Of a DNA stretch of 63,240 nucleotides, positions 35,643 through 44,944 are shown piece by piece. Both the position numbers and the translations under genes were made by a program. Source of the DNA: an uncultured Acidobacteriaceae bacterium (lineage in GTDB: Bacteria; Acidobacteriota; Terriglobia; Terriglobales; Acidobacteriaceae); the NCBI GenBank assembly GCA_903911925.1, contig CAIWFH010000057.1:1-63240 (forward strand), given 5' to 3'. Each line of letters starts with the position of its first letter. The first letter of the stretch is position 1. The notes beneath the pieces were generated by a model. It was not told where the DNA came from and searched no databases. It saw only the letters and a program-made list of their open reading frames with translations.

Positions 35643-36344
35643 TCAGCGGGCGCGCTGGCGCAGGTAGAATTCGGCCAACTCCAGGTCGCCTGGCTGGGTA
35701 ATCTTCAGATTAACCTGAGAGCCGTGCACAACGGCTACCGGCAAGCCGGCGCGCTCCACCACCGAGGCCTCGTCGGTGCCCACAAAGCCGTCCTCGTTGG
35801 CCTCGGCAAAGGCCTTTTGCAGCAGCCCGTAGCGGAAGCCCTGCGGGGTCTGCGCCAGCACCACGAACTCGCGGGGAATGGTCGAAGTGACCAGCGCCCC
35901 GTGGGCGGTCCGCTCCACCTGCTTGATGGTATCCACGGCCGGCAGGCCCACAATGGCCGCGCCGTGCTGTTCGACGGCGTCAATGGTGCGCTCGATGGTG
36001 GCGGCGTCAATCAGGGGCCGCACCGCGTCGTGAACCAGCACAATGTCGTCCGGTTCGGCGGGCAAGGCCGCAAGAGCGTGGCTGACGGATTCCTGGCGAT
36101 TGTCGCCGCCTTCCACGACCCTTACCTTTTCGGTAAAGCCGTACTCGGCTACCTGGGCCTGGACGCGCTCCATCTCGGTTTTGCGCACGGCTACGTAAAT
36201 GGCTGTTACCCGCTCCACGGCCGCGAAGGCGCGCAGCGAATGGACGAGGATCGGGATGCCGGCAAGGGCCAAAAACTGCTTGGGCTGAGGGCCGGCCATC
36301 CTGGTGCCGAGCCCCGCTGCAGGAAGAATCGCAAATACTTGCAT
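35643..36344 (-). CDS. ispD: 2-C-methyl-D-erythritol 4-phosphate cytidylyltransferase
   Basis: Third step of the MEP pathway: CTP plus MEP gives CDP-ME. About 233 residues. The nucleotide-binding signature AAGLGTRMAGPQPKQFL is at the N terminus; VLVHDAVRPLID and TPQGFRYGLL follow. I start at the ATG at 36344 because the signature follows directly; the frame has another ATG at 36362. It is upstream of ispF in a two-gene operon. The dxs gene for the first step is at 51176-53065. Confidence 0.95.
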   Translation of the reverse strand: MQVFAILPAAGLGTRMAGPQPKQFLALAGIPILVHSLRAFAAVERVTAIYVAVRKTEMERVQAQVAEYGFTEKVRVVEGGDNRQESVSHALAALPAEPDDIVLVHDAVRPLIDAATIERTIDAVEQHGAAIVGLPAVDTIKQVERTAHGALVTSTIPREFVVLAQTPQGFRYGLLQKAFAEANEDGFVGTDEASVVERAGLPVAVVHGSQVNLKITQPGDLELAEFYLRQRAR

Positions 36345-36438
36345 ACCGGGTGGAGTATACAACGGTTGACGCTTTGTTTGGCACCATTGCGGGAGAGTGG
36401 CTGGCTGGCGAGCCAGAGGAGGGTGGGGTCCGTGGTCT

Positions 36439-36470
36439 CCCAGGTTTCAAAAACTAGACCTGGGGCACCC
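36439..36470. repeat. Intergenic hairpin, family B
   Basis: CCCAGGT (from 36439) pairs with ACCTGGG (36458-36464), followed by GCACCC. The same outer arms and GGGGCACCC tail occur at 3795-3870. It sits between the divergent ispD and tilS genes. Confidence 0.55.
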
Positions 36471-36502
36471 GGCGTTTCCCTTGTCCGGCTTATCATTTTG
36501 AG

Positions 36503-37927
36503 ATGCGCCCCGCCCGTCCCATCCCGCTGCCCATCGACACTTCGCTGTTGAAGCCGGGGTTGCGCCTGGCCGTGGGTCTTTCAGGGGGCGCGGACTCGGT
36601 TGCCCTGCTGGGCGCCCTGCATGAGCGAAGCGGAGAATTGGGCCTGGTGCTCCATGCCGCCCACCTGCATCATGGCCTGCGCGGCGAGGAGGCGGATGCA
36701 GACCGGACTTTTGCCCGACACCTGGCAAGCGAACTGGGGATTCCCTTTCACCAAGCGCAGGTTGACACCGCGGCTGAAGCGGAACAGAAAAGGGAGACAA
36801 TCGAAGAGGCGGCGCGGCGGCTTCGCTACGGCTGGTTCCGGCAACTGATGGCCGAGGGCGAATTGGACGCGGTGGCTACCGCCCATACCCGGGACGATCA
36901 GGCGGAAACCGTGCTGGCCAAGTTCCTGCGCGGCGCGTGGACTGAAGGGCTGTCTGGCATCCACCCGGTTGTGGATTTTGCCGAGGGGCGGATTTTGCGT
37001 CCTCTACTGCAAGCCACCCGGCCCGAGATTGAGGCCTATCTCAAAGCTTTGGGGCAGCGGTGGCGCGAGGATTCATCCAACCTGCACCTAACCTATACGC
37101 GCAACCGGATTCGCCAGGAATTGCTGCCGCTTTTGGAAGGTTGGAACCCCCAATTGCGCGAGCACCTGGCCCAGATGGCCGAGCTGGCGCGGGAAGAGGA
37201 AGCATGGTGGCAGGTTGAAATCGCCCGGCTGGCCCCGCAACTTCTACTGACTGGTCGTCCGGTACGGGGTGGAGGACGCGCTTCGGGCGAAGTTTTGGCT
37301 GTGGATGTTACCCGGCTGGCGGTGTTGGCTCCGGCCGTGCAGCGCAGGCTGTTGCGTTATGCGGCCGGTCAACTGGGCGCCGCGCCCGACTTTGCCGCCA
37401 CGGAGGCGTTGCACTCCCTGGCGCTCAAGGGCAAGGCGGGGCAGAAGCGCGAGCTTGCCCAGGGCCTGGTGGGTGAGCGAACTTCGCGGGAACTTCGGCT
37501 GACTGTGTTACCGGTTGCCACAGATCAGGGGGAACCCCGCGAAAACGGGGAGGCAAAACGGGGGCGCGAGACCGTTCCCGAGTACACGTTCATGATCCCC
37601 GGAGCGATGGAGGCTCCTGTTTTTGATTTGCGGCTCCAAGTCGAAACTTCGTCAGACTGGAAAGCTGGCAGCCAGAAGGCTACCCTGCGTAATTGGAGGC
37701 CGGGAGACCGGGTGAGGCTGCGCTACTCAAGCGGGCCGAGAAAAGTGAAGGAAGTGCTTGAGCGAATGCGAGTTACCGGGACCGAACGCAGGGTGTGGCC
37801 GGTGCTTGAACTGGACGACCGCATCCTGTGGATGCGGGGCGTGGTTCTGGAGCCGGAACCCGGAATCAGCGTGACAGCCAGGAACTTGGCGACTGCCCGC
37901 AACGGTGAAGGTTTCGGCGCGCAGTAA
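36503..37927 (+). CDS. tilS: tRNA(Ile)-lysidine synthase
   Basis: Converts cytidine-34 of the CAU anticodon of tRNA-Ile2 to lysidine. 474 residues. The ATP-pyrophosphatase P-loop is SGGADSVALL at about 28-37; HLHHGLRGEEADAD and TAHTRDDQAETVLAKFLRG are family-typical. A middle substrate-binding domain and a C-terminal TilS domain (about 380-460; NWRPGDRVRLR, VKEVLERMRV) complete it. It is followed by ftsH, a common bacterial pairing. Confidence 0.94.
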   Translation: MRPARPIPLPIDTSLLKPGLRLAVGLSGGADSVALLGALHERSGELGLVLHAAHLHHGLRGEEADADRTFARHLASELGIPFHQAQVDTAAEAEQKRETIEEAARRLRYGWFRQLMAEGELDAVATAHTRDDQAETVLAKFLRGAWTEGLSGIHPVVDFAEGRILRPLLQATRPEIEAYLKALGQRWREDSSNLHLTYTRNRIRQELLPLLEGWNPQLREHLAQMAELAREEEAWWQVEIARLAPQLLLTGRPVRGGGRASGEVLAVDVTRLAVLAPAVQRRLLRYAAGQLGAAPDFAATEALHSLALKGKAGQKRELAQGLVGERTSRELRLTVLPVATDQGEPRENGEAKRGRETVPEYTFMIPGAMEAPVFDLRLQVETSSDWKAGSQKATLRNWRPGDRVRLRYSSGPRKVKEVLERMRVTGTERRVWPVLELDDRILWMRGVVLEPEPGISVTARNLATARNGEGFGAQ

Positions 37928-38179
37928 GGGCAAGTCCAAGGCAGTGTTGGCAAAGCGGATGCCAGGCTGGGAGTGGGGTTTGGATTGCTGCACCTTCAGC
38001 CGGCTTGAGAGTACAATTCTACTTACTGCTCACTTCTGGCGGCAGGATAGCTATGCCTGCCGAACGGGCGTTGTGTACTTTCTGTAACTTCGAGGAAGGC
38101 GCGAACGTCTAAGAAGCGATGTAGGCGGTGTTGAAACTCCCTTGTGCGGATTCTCCCCCGCCGGGAAAGAGGAATCCTG

Positions 38180-40096
38180 GTGAATTCGACCGTAAAAACG
38201 ATCATGTTCTGGGTCTTTATCCTCATAAGCCTCTTGCTTCTCTGGGGCGTGGTGAAAAACAGCACCGGTGGAGGCAAAGACGTTGAGGTGGGCTACTCGG
38301 ATCTGCTGGACAAGATCGAGGCGGGTGCGGTGCAGGATGTAGCCATTCAGGGCACCGAGCTGCACGGCCATATGAAGGGGTCGAAGGACCAGTTTCATAC
38401 CACGATCCCGGCCAACCCGGACAGCCTGACCAAGGACCTGCACACTTACAAGGTCTCCTTCACCATTAAGGACCCGCAGAACAACATCCTGCTGCCGATT
38501 CTGTTTAACGTGGGGCCGTTTGTGCTGCTGGGCGCCATCTGGTTCTTCATGTTGCGGCAAATGCAGAGTGGCGGCAACAAGGCGCTTTCGTTCGGCAAGA
38601 GCCGCGCGCGGCTGCTCTCGATGCAGCAGAAGAAGGTTACGTTCAAAGACGTGGCCGGCGTGGATGAGGCCAAGGAAGAGCTGAAGGAAATCATCGAGTA
38701 TCTGCGCGAGCCGCAGAAGTTCCAGAAGCTCGGCGGGCGCATCCCCAAGGGCGTGCTGCTGGTGGGACCTCCGGGAACGGGCAAGACGCTGCTGGCGCGC
38801 GCGGTTGCCGGCGAAGCGAACGTGCCGTTCTTCTCGATCTCCGGTTCTGACTTTGTTGAGATGTTCGTCGGCGTGGGCGCAAGCCGCGTACGCGACCTCT
38901 TTGAACAGGGCAAGAAGAATGCGCCGTGCATCATCTTTATTGACGAAATTGACGCCGTTGGCCGCCATCGCGGCGCTGGTCTGGGCGGCGGGCACGACGA
39001 GCGCGAGCAGACTCTGAACCAACTGCTTGTGGAGATGGACGGATTTGAATCGAACGACGGCGTGATCCTGGTGGCGGCGACGAATCGGCCCGACGTGCTT
39101 GATCCCGCGCTGCTGCGGCCCGGGCGTTTCGATCGCCGGGTTGTTGTGGGCCTGCCGGACGTTCGCGGCCGCGAAGAAATTCTCCGCGTGCACGTGAAGA
39201 AAGTTCCGGTTTCAGACGACACGAATTTGAATATTCTGGCGCGCGGCACGCCGGGCTTCAGCGGCGCCGACCTGGCCAACATGGTTAACGAGGCTGCGCT
39301 GAACGCCGCGCGCGTCAATCGCAAGCAAGTGACCATGTATGACTTTGAACTGGCCAAGGACAAGGTACTGATGGGCGCCGAGCGCAAGTCAATGCTGCTG
39401 ACCGACGAAGAGAAGCGGGTGACCGCCTATCACGAAGCCGGCCACGCGCTGGTTTCGTTCCGTCGCGAGCACTCCGACCCCATTCACAAGGTCACGATTA
39501 TTCCGCGCGGCATGGCGCTGGGCGTAACCATTTTCCTGCCTGGGGACCGGCACAATTACACGCGCGAATATCTTGAGGCCAACCTGGCCATCTCGTACGG
39601 CGGGCGCGTGGCGGAGGAGATATTCCTCAACCAGATGTCGACCGGCGCGGGCAGCGATATTGAAAGCGCTACCGACCTGGCACGGCGCATGGTTTGCGAG
39701 TACGGCATGAGCAGGCTGGGTCCGCTGACATTCGGCAAGAAGGAAGAGCAGATATTCCTTGGGCGCGAGATCGCACAGCATCGCGATTTCAGTGAAGAGA
39801 CAGCCCGGCAGATCGACCTTGAAGTGCGCCGCCTGATCGACGAGGCCTATCAATCGGCCCACTCAATTGTGGAGTCGCATGCCGATGCAATGCACCGCAT
39901 CGCGGCGGCGCTGCTGGAGCGGGAGACGATCGACGCCGAGGAAGTGCGCATGCTGATCGAAGGCTTGGAACTGCCACCGATGCGCTCAAACCTGGCAACG
40001 CCCAGCGACACCGGCGGCAGCGTGCAGCAGGTGCTGAAACCGGAAGGCACGCGGAGTGGCCCGAACTATCCCGAGGGTTCGCCTTCGCCGGCTTAA
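38180..40096 (+). CDS. ftsH: ATP-dependent zinc metalloprotease FtsH
   Basis: Membrane-anchored AAA+ protease that degrades misfolded membrane proteins and short-lived regulators. About 638 residues from a GTG at 38180 that is preceded by AGAGGA; a GTG at 38144 is in frame but its 12 residues are not FtsH-like. Two membrane segments flank a periplasmic domain (about 7-25 and 108-127). Walker A is [10 protein letters not shown], Walker [10 protein letters not shown], followed by the arginine-finger region RPGRFDRR. The zinc site is HEAGH at 418-422. A terminator follows at 40118. Confidence 0.97.
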   Translation: MNSTVKTIMFWVFILISLLLLWGVVKNSTGGGKDVEVGYSDLLDKIEAGAVQDVAIQGTELHGHMKGSKDQFHTTIPANPDSLTKDLHTYKVSFTIKDPQNNILLPILFNVGPFVLLGAIWFFMLRQMQSGGNKALSFGKSRARLLSMQQKKVTFKDVAGVDEAKEELKEIIEYLREPQKFQKLGGRIPKGVLLVGPPGTGKTLLARAVAGEANVPFFSISGSDFVEMFVGVGASRVRDLFEQGKKNAPCIIFIDEIDAVGRHRGAGLGGGHDEREQTLNQLLVEMDGFESNDGVILVAATNRPDVLDPALLRPGRFDRRVVVGLPDVRGREEILRVHVKKVPVSDDTNLNILARGTPGFSGADLANMVNEAALNAARVNRKQVTMYDFELAKDKVLMGAERKSMLLTDEEKRVTAYHEAGHALVSFRREHSDPIHKVTIIPRGMALGVTIFLPGDRHNYTREYLEANLAISYGGRVAEEIFLNQMSTGAGSDIESATDLARRMVCEYGMSRLGPLTFGKKEEQIFLGREIAQHRDFSEETARQIDLEVRRLIDEAYQSAHSIVESHADAMHRIAAALLERETIDAEEVRMLIEGLELPPMRSNLATPSDTGGSVQQVLKPEGTRSGPNYPEGSPSPA

Positions 40097-40117
40097 CTGC
40101 CCGAAGCAATAATCAAC

Positions 40118-40147
40118 AAAAGACCATCCCCGCGGGGATGGTCTTTT
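40118..40147 (+). terminator. Rho-independent terminator of ftsH
   Basis: A perfect 30-base palindrome: AAAAGACCATCCCCG and its reverse complement ending TTTT, 21 bases after the ftsH stop. It is symmetrical, so it could act in both directions. Confidence 0.85.
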
Positions 40148-40194
40148 GCTTCTACTTCATTGCCGGCTTTGGAGCAATCCCGCATACGGTGAAG

Positions 40195-40404
40195 GCCTAT
40201 CCAGCGATCCTGGTGCAAACGTCCTTTGACGACTCGCAGGTCATGTACTGGGAGCCGTCAAAGCACGTTGCCAAGCTCTGGGCGCTCAAGACCGACAACA
40301 ACCCGCTTGGGGGGCACGGCGGTTCAAGTGGGCGCTATGATCGATTCCGCGAGCAGGAAAGGCGATACGCCTTCCTGCCGACCCAGTTTGGGATCACGCA
40401 CTAA
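40195..40404 (+). pseudogene. Remnant of an S9 oligopeptidase B-type gene (C-terminal end only)
   Basis: About 69 residues match the extreme C terminus of oligopeptidase B (prolyl oligopeptidase family S9A): AYPAILVQTSFDDSQVMYWE and GGHGGSSGRYDRFREQERRYAFL. These include the catalytic Asp region (DDSQV) and the catalytic His (GHGGSSGR). The stretch between NNPL and GGHGG is shorter than in the family, suggesting a small internal deletion. The serine-bearing part and the propeller are missing: upstream there is only the ftsH terminator. The remaining frame begins inside that terminator and has no ribosome binding site. It is a decayed fragment, not a working peptidase. Confidence 0.7.
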
Positions 40405-40473
40405 CGGGGGACGCGCTTCGGTTAAATGGAAGTTCGTCGATTGAAGTCGAATGGCGGTTCGCGAGCCGCGTTC

Positions 40474-41133
40474 TCAGAAGATTTTGTATCCGATGCCCAT
40501 GCTGATGCCGTAGGGAGACAACGAGGTGTTTCCCCATTTGGGCCAGTATTGGTACTCGGCGTCGATGGCGCGGAAGCTGAACCGCCTAGTGAGCTTGATG
40601 TCTGCACCGCCGCCGAAGGCGACATCGGTAAAACGACCGGACGCGATGCAGTTCGAAGCGCATAGGCCAGGGTAGTAGCCCAGATTCATCTTGCCGTATC
40701 CTACCAGTGCTTTGCCATAAACATTCGCTTTCCAGAACCGGCGAATGGGCACCCTTGGACCCACAAGGTAGTTGTCCTGGTAGATGCCGCCGTTCGTAAT
40801 CCCATATTGATTGTATTGGTTAAATCGCGACCAGCGGCCTTCCGCCTCAAGCTGAATCCAGCGGGTGAATTTTACGTCGACATACGCGCCAACGCCGAAA
40901 AGCCAAAAGGGGCTTGGATTAGAAACGGGCTGGCAATTTACAAGAGGAGTGCAGATCGAAACCGGATTGGTCTCGGCAACCCAGTCGCCCTGGTAGTTGG
41001 GCTGGAAAGCAGAGGCCATGCCGCCGGCGGTGATGGAGATGCGCTTTGCCGTTGCGGCGGGCACTGCTTGCGCATGAATTGAGATTGCGCCGACGAAAAA
41101 CAAAATGCAGAACAAACCAAGAGGTCGTCTCAT
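40474..41133 (-). CDS. Outer-membrane beta-barrel protein
   Basis: 219 residues with a Sec signal (MRRPLGLFCILFFVGAISIHAQA). Alternating hydrophobic strands such as YVDVKFTRWIQLEAEGRW, VYGKALVGYGKMNLG and FSFRAIDAEYQYW, ending in an aromatic residue (GIGYKIF), are typical of small 8-stranded OmpA/OmpX-type barrels. No OmpA peptidoglycan-binding domain is present. Function unknown. Confidence 0.75.
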   Translation of the reverse strand: MRRPLGLFCILFFVGAISIHAQAVPAATAKRISITAGGMASAFQPNYQGDWVAETNPVSICTPLVNCQPVSNPSPFWLFGVGAYVDVKFTRWIQLEAEGRWSRFNQYNQYGITNGGIYQDNYLVGPRVPIRRFWKANVYGKALVGYGKMNLGYYPGLCASNCIASGRFTDVAFGGGADIKLTRRFSFRAIDAEYQYWPKWGNTSLSPYGISMGIGYKIF

Positions 41134-41210
41134 GAAGGCGAGCTACTTCCTGTCCGAGGGAGTTTAAACCAAGTCGAAGCAAAAGTGGAACGGCACCAGT
41201 ATAGACGTTT

Positions 41211-41244
41211 CAGCCGGGATGCGCCGATGTGCGCATCCCGGCTG
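41211..41244. terminator. Long hairpin between the M48-like and barrel genes
   Basis: CAGCCGGGATGCGC and GCGCATCCCGGCTG around CGATGT: 14 perfect pairs. It lies 22 bases past the stop of the minus-strand M48-like gene. No long T-run follows in that direction, so termination efficiency is uncertain. Confidence 0.55.
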
Positions 41245-41266
41245 AAAACCGGCGAAGGAAAGGCAG

Positions 41267-43129
41267 TTATTGCTGCGGTGGATTCGAAGTGCCCGTAGTG
41301 GGCTGAGACGAGTCGCTTGGGGTTGCTTGAGCAGCAGGGGGAGTAGCAGGTTGGTCGACAGTCGTAGACGGCGGAGCCGTAGTTGCCGGCTGGTCTGCCG
41401 GAGCAGGAGGCGGTGCGGTGGTTCCCGGCGCGGGCGGCGCGGCGAGTTTCGAAGTGTCGTAGCGCTGCAGCTTGAAGAAGAGCGGAGCCACCTCAAGAGG
41501 CATCTTGTCGCGGGCATTCATGGGCGCGTACCGCTTGGCGGTCAGCATGTGCACCTTGTCGTCCCAGGGATCTGTTTTGAGCCAGCTGCCCAGTGGAAGG
41601 GCCGGAATCTGGGCGAGGTCGTCCCAGCTCAGCTTGGGCGCGCTGTGAGCAAGCTCTCCCATCCATGGAGTTCCGTCGGACCTGAGCAGCGAATCGCCGA
41701 GTTTGGGAGTGTTCAACGACTTCATGACCCTGCCGCGCTCAGCCAGTTGCGCCCAGTACAAGCCCGCACTGGGCATCTTGTCCTTGTACATTGAGGCCTG
41801 CAGATACTCCTGCCCCTTCTTGGCGGCTTCAGCATTGTCACTATCGGAGTGATACATGTTGATGCGCTGGAAGGTGGACTCGTCGGGGAACAGCAACCGG
41901 TCGTTAAAGGCGTAGCGGGTGTCAATGTGGTGGCCCAACGCAATGTGCGCCAGTTCCATGGCAACCACGGATGCGATCGACTCTTCGTTGGGCAGCGTGT
42001 CGATGAGGCCCTTGCTGATGAGGATGGTGTTGCCCACCGTGGTGGCTTCAATGGTTGTGGTGAGCAGAACGCGGCAGTGCACCGGGTCGGTAAACGCCAG
42101 GTTGTTGGGCACCGCGAGGTTGATAACAATCTGGTCAAGGACCGTGGTCTCGTAGCCGCCTGCATTTGCAGGGGCTACCAAGCCGGCCTCGACGAGGCGA
42201 TCGATGACGTTATTCTCAGCCTGTGTAATCCAGGCGCGCGTGGCCTGCAGCGGACCCATGTCCTGCGAGTCATCGCTACGGTCGACCGCGTCATCCACCT
42301 TTACGCTCACGTTTTCGCTTTCGCGCGTAGGCAGTTTGAGAGCGTATCCCCAGAAGTGAGTTTGGGCTTTGAGGCCCACCGACTTCTCGCCTTCGATGCG
42401 CTCGGTCTCTTCAACGTAAACGCCGACCGGTAGCCAAATGCCTGGCTGCACGTTCATGCGCCAACTGTCGAAGTGGAAGTAGTAGCGCGAGTCATCCTCA
42501 GAGCGCGGAGCAGTGAAGGTGCCGTTGAACCGCACCACGTTTCCGTCCTGATCCTCGATCCAGACACGGCCATAGAAACGGCCCATGCCGTTGACCTTGG
42601 GATGCACATCGTAGACCCAGGTGCGAACCGAACCGAGAAACTCCCGTCTTACGAAGCTGAACTCGTAATGCTGGGTGTCAAAGCTGGAGGGGTCGAGGAA
42701 CATCATCTCGGTAAAGCCGAGCGGGTTATAGGCGAAATGCGTGTCCAGTTTCAGCAGTTTGGTGAGATTGGTGATCGCGGAAAACGAGCCCTTGAATATG
42801 CCATGCTTGGCTTCCGAACGGGGCAGATACGCCTTGTCGAAGAAGCCCTTGCCGAAGTCGATGCGGCTCAGCATGTACTCGTCTTCAACCGGTACCTGGT
42901 AGAGCTTCACGTCCGGTCTTGTGTTCTGGATATAGGTTTCAACCAGGGGCGTGCGCTGCTGAATGTTTTTGATCAGCACCTTTTCGCGCCCAATGGCCTT
43001 TTGCACCAGAGCCGCCTGTTCGGGAGTGAGTTGGTGAGCCTGTTCGTACTTGGGTTGTTTCTTTGCGTACGCGCAGGAAACCACCAGGGTAATCATAAGG
43101 AAGGTGAGGGATATCTTCCGAAACATCAT
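41267..43129 (-). CDS. Secreted M48-like metalloprotease homolog with a degenerate zinc site
   Basis: 620 residues with a signal peptide (MMFRKISLTFLMITLVVSCAYA). A large N-terminal beta-rich region (about 60-280) precedes an M48-like core (about 300-540): NTILISKGLIDTLPNEESIA, then AMELAHIALGHH. The expected HExxH is MExxH here (M391, E392, H395); the codon is clearly ATG. The downstream E-x-x-A-D region reads SDNAEAAKKG, so the third zinc ligand also looks lost. The C-terminal tail (about 560-620) is Pro/Thr/Ala-rich and low complexity. It is probably a structural or chaperone-like derivative rather than an active protease. Confidence 0.75.
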   Translation of the reverse strand: MMFRKISLTFLMITLVVSCAYAKKQPKYEQAHQLTPEQAALVQKAIGREKVLIKNIQQRTPLVETYIQNTRPDVKLYQVPVEDEYMLSRIDFGKGFFDKAYLPRSEAKHGIFKGSFSAITNLTKLLKLDTHFAYNPLGFTEMMFLDPSSFDTQHYEFSFVRREFLGSVRTWVYDVHPKVNGMGRFYGRVWIEDQDGNVVRFNGTFTAPRSEDDSRYYFHFDSWRMNVQPGIWLPVGVYVEETERIEGEKSVGLKAQTHFWGYALKLPTRESENVSVKVDDAVDRSDDSQDMGPLQATRAWITQAENNVIDRLVEAGLVAPANAGGYETTVLDQIVINLAVPNNLAFTDPVHCRVLLTTTIEATTVGNTILISKGLIDTLPNEESIASVVAMELAHIALGHHIDTRYAFNDRLLFPDESTFQRINMYHSDSDNAEAAKKGQEYLQASMYKDKMPSAGLYWAQLAERGRVMKSLNTPKLGDSLLRSDGTPWMGELAHSAPKLSWDDLAQIPALPLGSWLKTDPWDDKVHMLTAKRYAPMNARDKMPLEVAPLFFKLQRYDTSKLAAPPAPGTTAPPPAPADQPATTAPPSTTVDQPATPPAAQATPSDSSQPTTGTSNPPQQ

Positions 43130-43233
43130 GGCATGCTCCTAGTGTGTGTCTTCCAAGTCTTCAATGGGCCGCTTGCAGCGCGAAGTCCGTTAGCGGCTGA
43201 ATGCAGTCGATAATCCTTTGTACATTCTCGATG

Positions 43234-44283
43234 CTACGCCAATTGAAAGCTGATGGTGATATTGGTGGTTAAGTCGACTGCCTGCCCATTTCGGGTAGCC
43301 GGCCGGAAACGAATCTGCTGCGCCACCCGGCGCGCTTCTTCATCCAGGCCGTGGCCCAGACCGTGCACAATGCCCTGCACGACAACCTGGCCCGCGGCCG
43401 TGAACGTGACGCGCAAGATAACATCACCCTGAACTTTCAACTCTTTGGCTTCGGAGGTGTACTGCGGGGGTGGTTTTGAAATCACTTCGAGGTTGGTCGA
43501 GGCTGGCGTTCCGGTCATCCTGGGGACCGCAACAGCAGTGGTCATGCCGGGAATTCCCGTTGAGGCCACTCTGCCGATGTTCCCGCCTGACGAGGCGGTT
43601 GCGCCGGGAATGCCGGCGGAGGCTACCTTCCCGACAACTCCACCGTTCGAGCCGCCCGGCTTGATGCCGTTGCCGATTCCTGTGCCGCCGACCACTCCGT
43701 GCGGTGCAATGGCCGCGCCATTCATTCCGCCGTAGGGATTGCCGATGGCGGCGACAGTTGCCGGCCGTGTGGCGTTGGGATTGGGGGTAACGCCGAATGT
43801 CTGGCCCAGATGCACAGGAGCCGTCGAGACCCTTGTCTGGGGCACTTGCGCCGGCATGGGCGAGGCAAGGACCGCCTTTGGCTGCGGAGCCTCAACCACC
43901 GACAGCTTGGGCGATTTGATGACCGGAAGGTTGACCTTGGCCTCGATCTCGATTGGTTTGAGGTCCGGCTTGGGCTCCGGCTTGGGCATGTTGATCTTGG
44001 GAGCGTCCAGTTTCACGTCCGGCAGTTTGGGCGGCTCAACCTTTGGTGGCTCGGGCAGTTTGACCTTGGGCGGCGGCGGCGGTTCGTCCGCAGCCGGGAC
44101 GATCAGCACCGTCTGCTCATATTGCCGCTGCTCAATGACTTGCCTGGCGGTTGTTCCGATATAAAGCAACAGGGCCAGGATCAATCCATTGATCACGATG
44201 CTGGAGATAAATGACCCCGGGCTGCGCTCGGGTTCGGGGAGCAAGCCGAAAGTTGCATTTTGAGAGTAGCGGTTCACCGGCAT
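43234..44283 (-). CDS. TonB-family energy transducer
   Basis: About 349 residues from the ATG at 44283 (the frame is open to 44478 but without a suitable site). It has a short cytoplasmic N terminus, one membrane helix (about 27-45, INGLILALLLYIG), a Pro/Lys-rich periplasmic spacer (PPPPPKVKLPEPPKVEP), a Gly-rich segment with repeated units of the GIPG(A/M)T and VAS(A/T)GIPG type, and a C-terminal TonB domain (YTSEAKELKVQGDVILRVTF, EARRVAQQIRFRPATRNGQ). It transmits proton-motive force to TonB-dependent outer-membrane receptors, none of which is encoded here. Confidence 0.87.
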   Translation of the reverse strand: MPVNRYSQNATFGLLPEPERSPGSFISSIVINGLILALLLYIGTTARQVIEQRQYEQTVLIVPAADEPPPPPKVKLPEPPKVEPPKLPDVKLDAPKINMPKPEPKPDLKPIEIEAKVNLPVIKSPKLSVVEAPQPKAVLASPMPAQVPQTRVSTAPVHLGQTFGVTPNPNATRPATVAAIGNPYGGMNGAAIAPHGVVGGTGIGNGIKPGGSNGGVVGKVASAGIPGATASSGGNIGRVASTGIPGMTTAVAVPRMTGTPASTNLEVISKPPPQYTSEAKELKVQGDVILRVTFTAAGQVVVQGIVHGLGHGLDEEARRVAQQIRFRPATRNGQAVDLTTNITISFQLA

Positions 44284-44944
44284 GTTCTCAGTCCTCGCTT
44301 GCTGGCTTCGGACACCGCATTGTGTCCTGCCTTCAGGGCTGTAATGTGCGACGGAACCGATCGGCGAGCGAGTTTGAGCTTCGAAGCGCCCAATTCTCCA
44401 CCGGGATTCCGCTCGACCCTGAAGTTGGCTTGCTGTCTCCAAGGTGACGCTTCTTCGCGACCGCTTGCAGTGATCCATATCACTTGCTGGGGGTTAGTAC
44501 CAGTATGCCTGCCCCGGCCGCGATACTCAACCAAAGCCCTCTCACCCGCCAACCAGACGGAACTTAAGGTCATTTTCCGGTTCACCTTCTGTGCGGATGG
44601 CTCCATGAAAAAGACAACGCTTCGAACGAGATCCCGATTACGGCGACCTTTGCCGCGCGAATCATCGGTTCCCCACAGTCCAGGCATTTTGAAGAACTCT
44701 CCAATCGTCCGCCAGGGCATCGATTCAAGAGGCCTGGCCCTTTTGCTGGTGGTACTAGGTTATCTCATGTGCCATGAGCAACAAAGAGCAAGACGGACCA
44801 CTCCGTTCTTCTGGTGCGACCGGCCGGAATACAATGATGCTTATGGCATGCCGTCTGACGGACGGTCTGTAAAGCGGTTGCAGGTGCTTTGCCGTTGTGT
44901 TGTCCTGAGTTTAGACCAAAGTACCAAAGAAAGGTTTCCTTTTC
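44284..44944. other. Gene-poor stretch upstream of tonB and galE
   Basis: About 660 bases. Several frames are open, one of them continuous with galE, but none shows protein-like composition or a recognisable motif. It holds the CRP-like palindrome at 44469-44484 and presumably the divergent promoters. Confidence 0.5.
44469..44484. promoter_or_regulatory. CRP/FNR-like palindrome
   Basis: AGTGAT-CCAT-ATCACT is a perfect 16-base inverted repeat that fits the GTGA-N6-TCAC core of CRP-family sites. It is about 186 bases upstream of the tonB-type start. Confidence 0.4.

Noticed and set aside
38051..39193. 380-residue open frame antisense to ftsH
   Set aside because: Complement of the FtsH AAA+ domain; composition is of shadow type.
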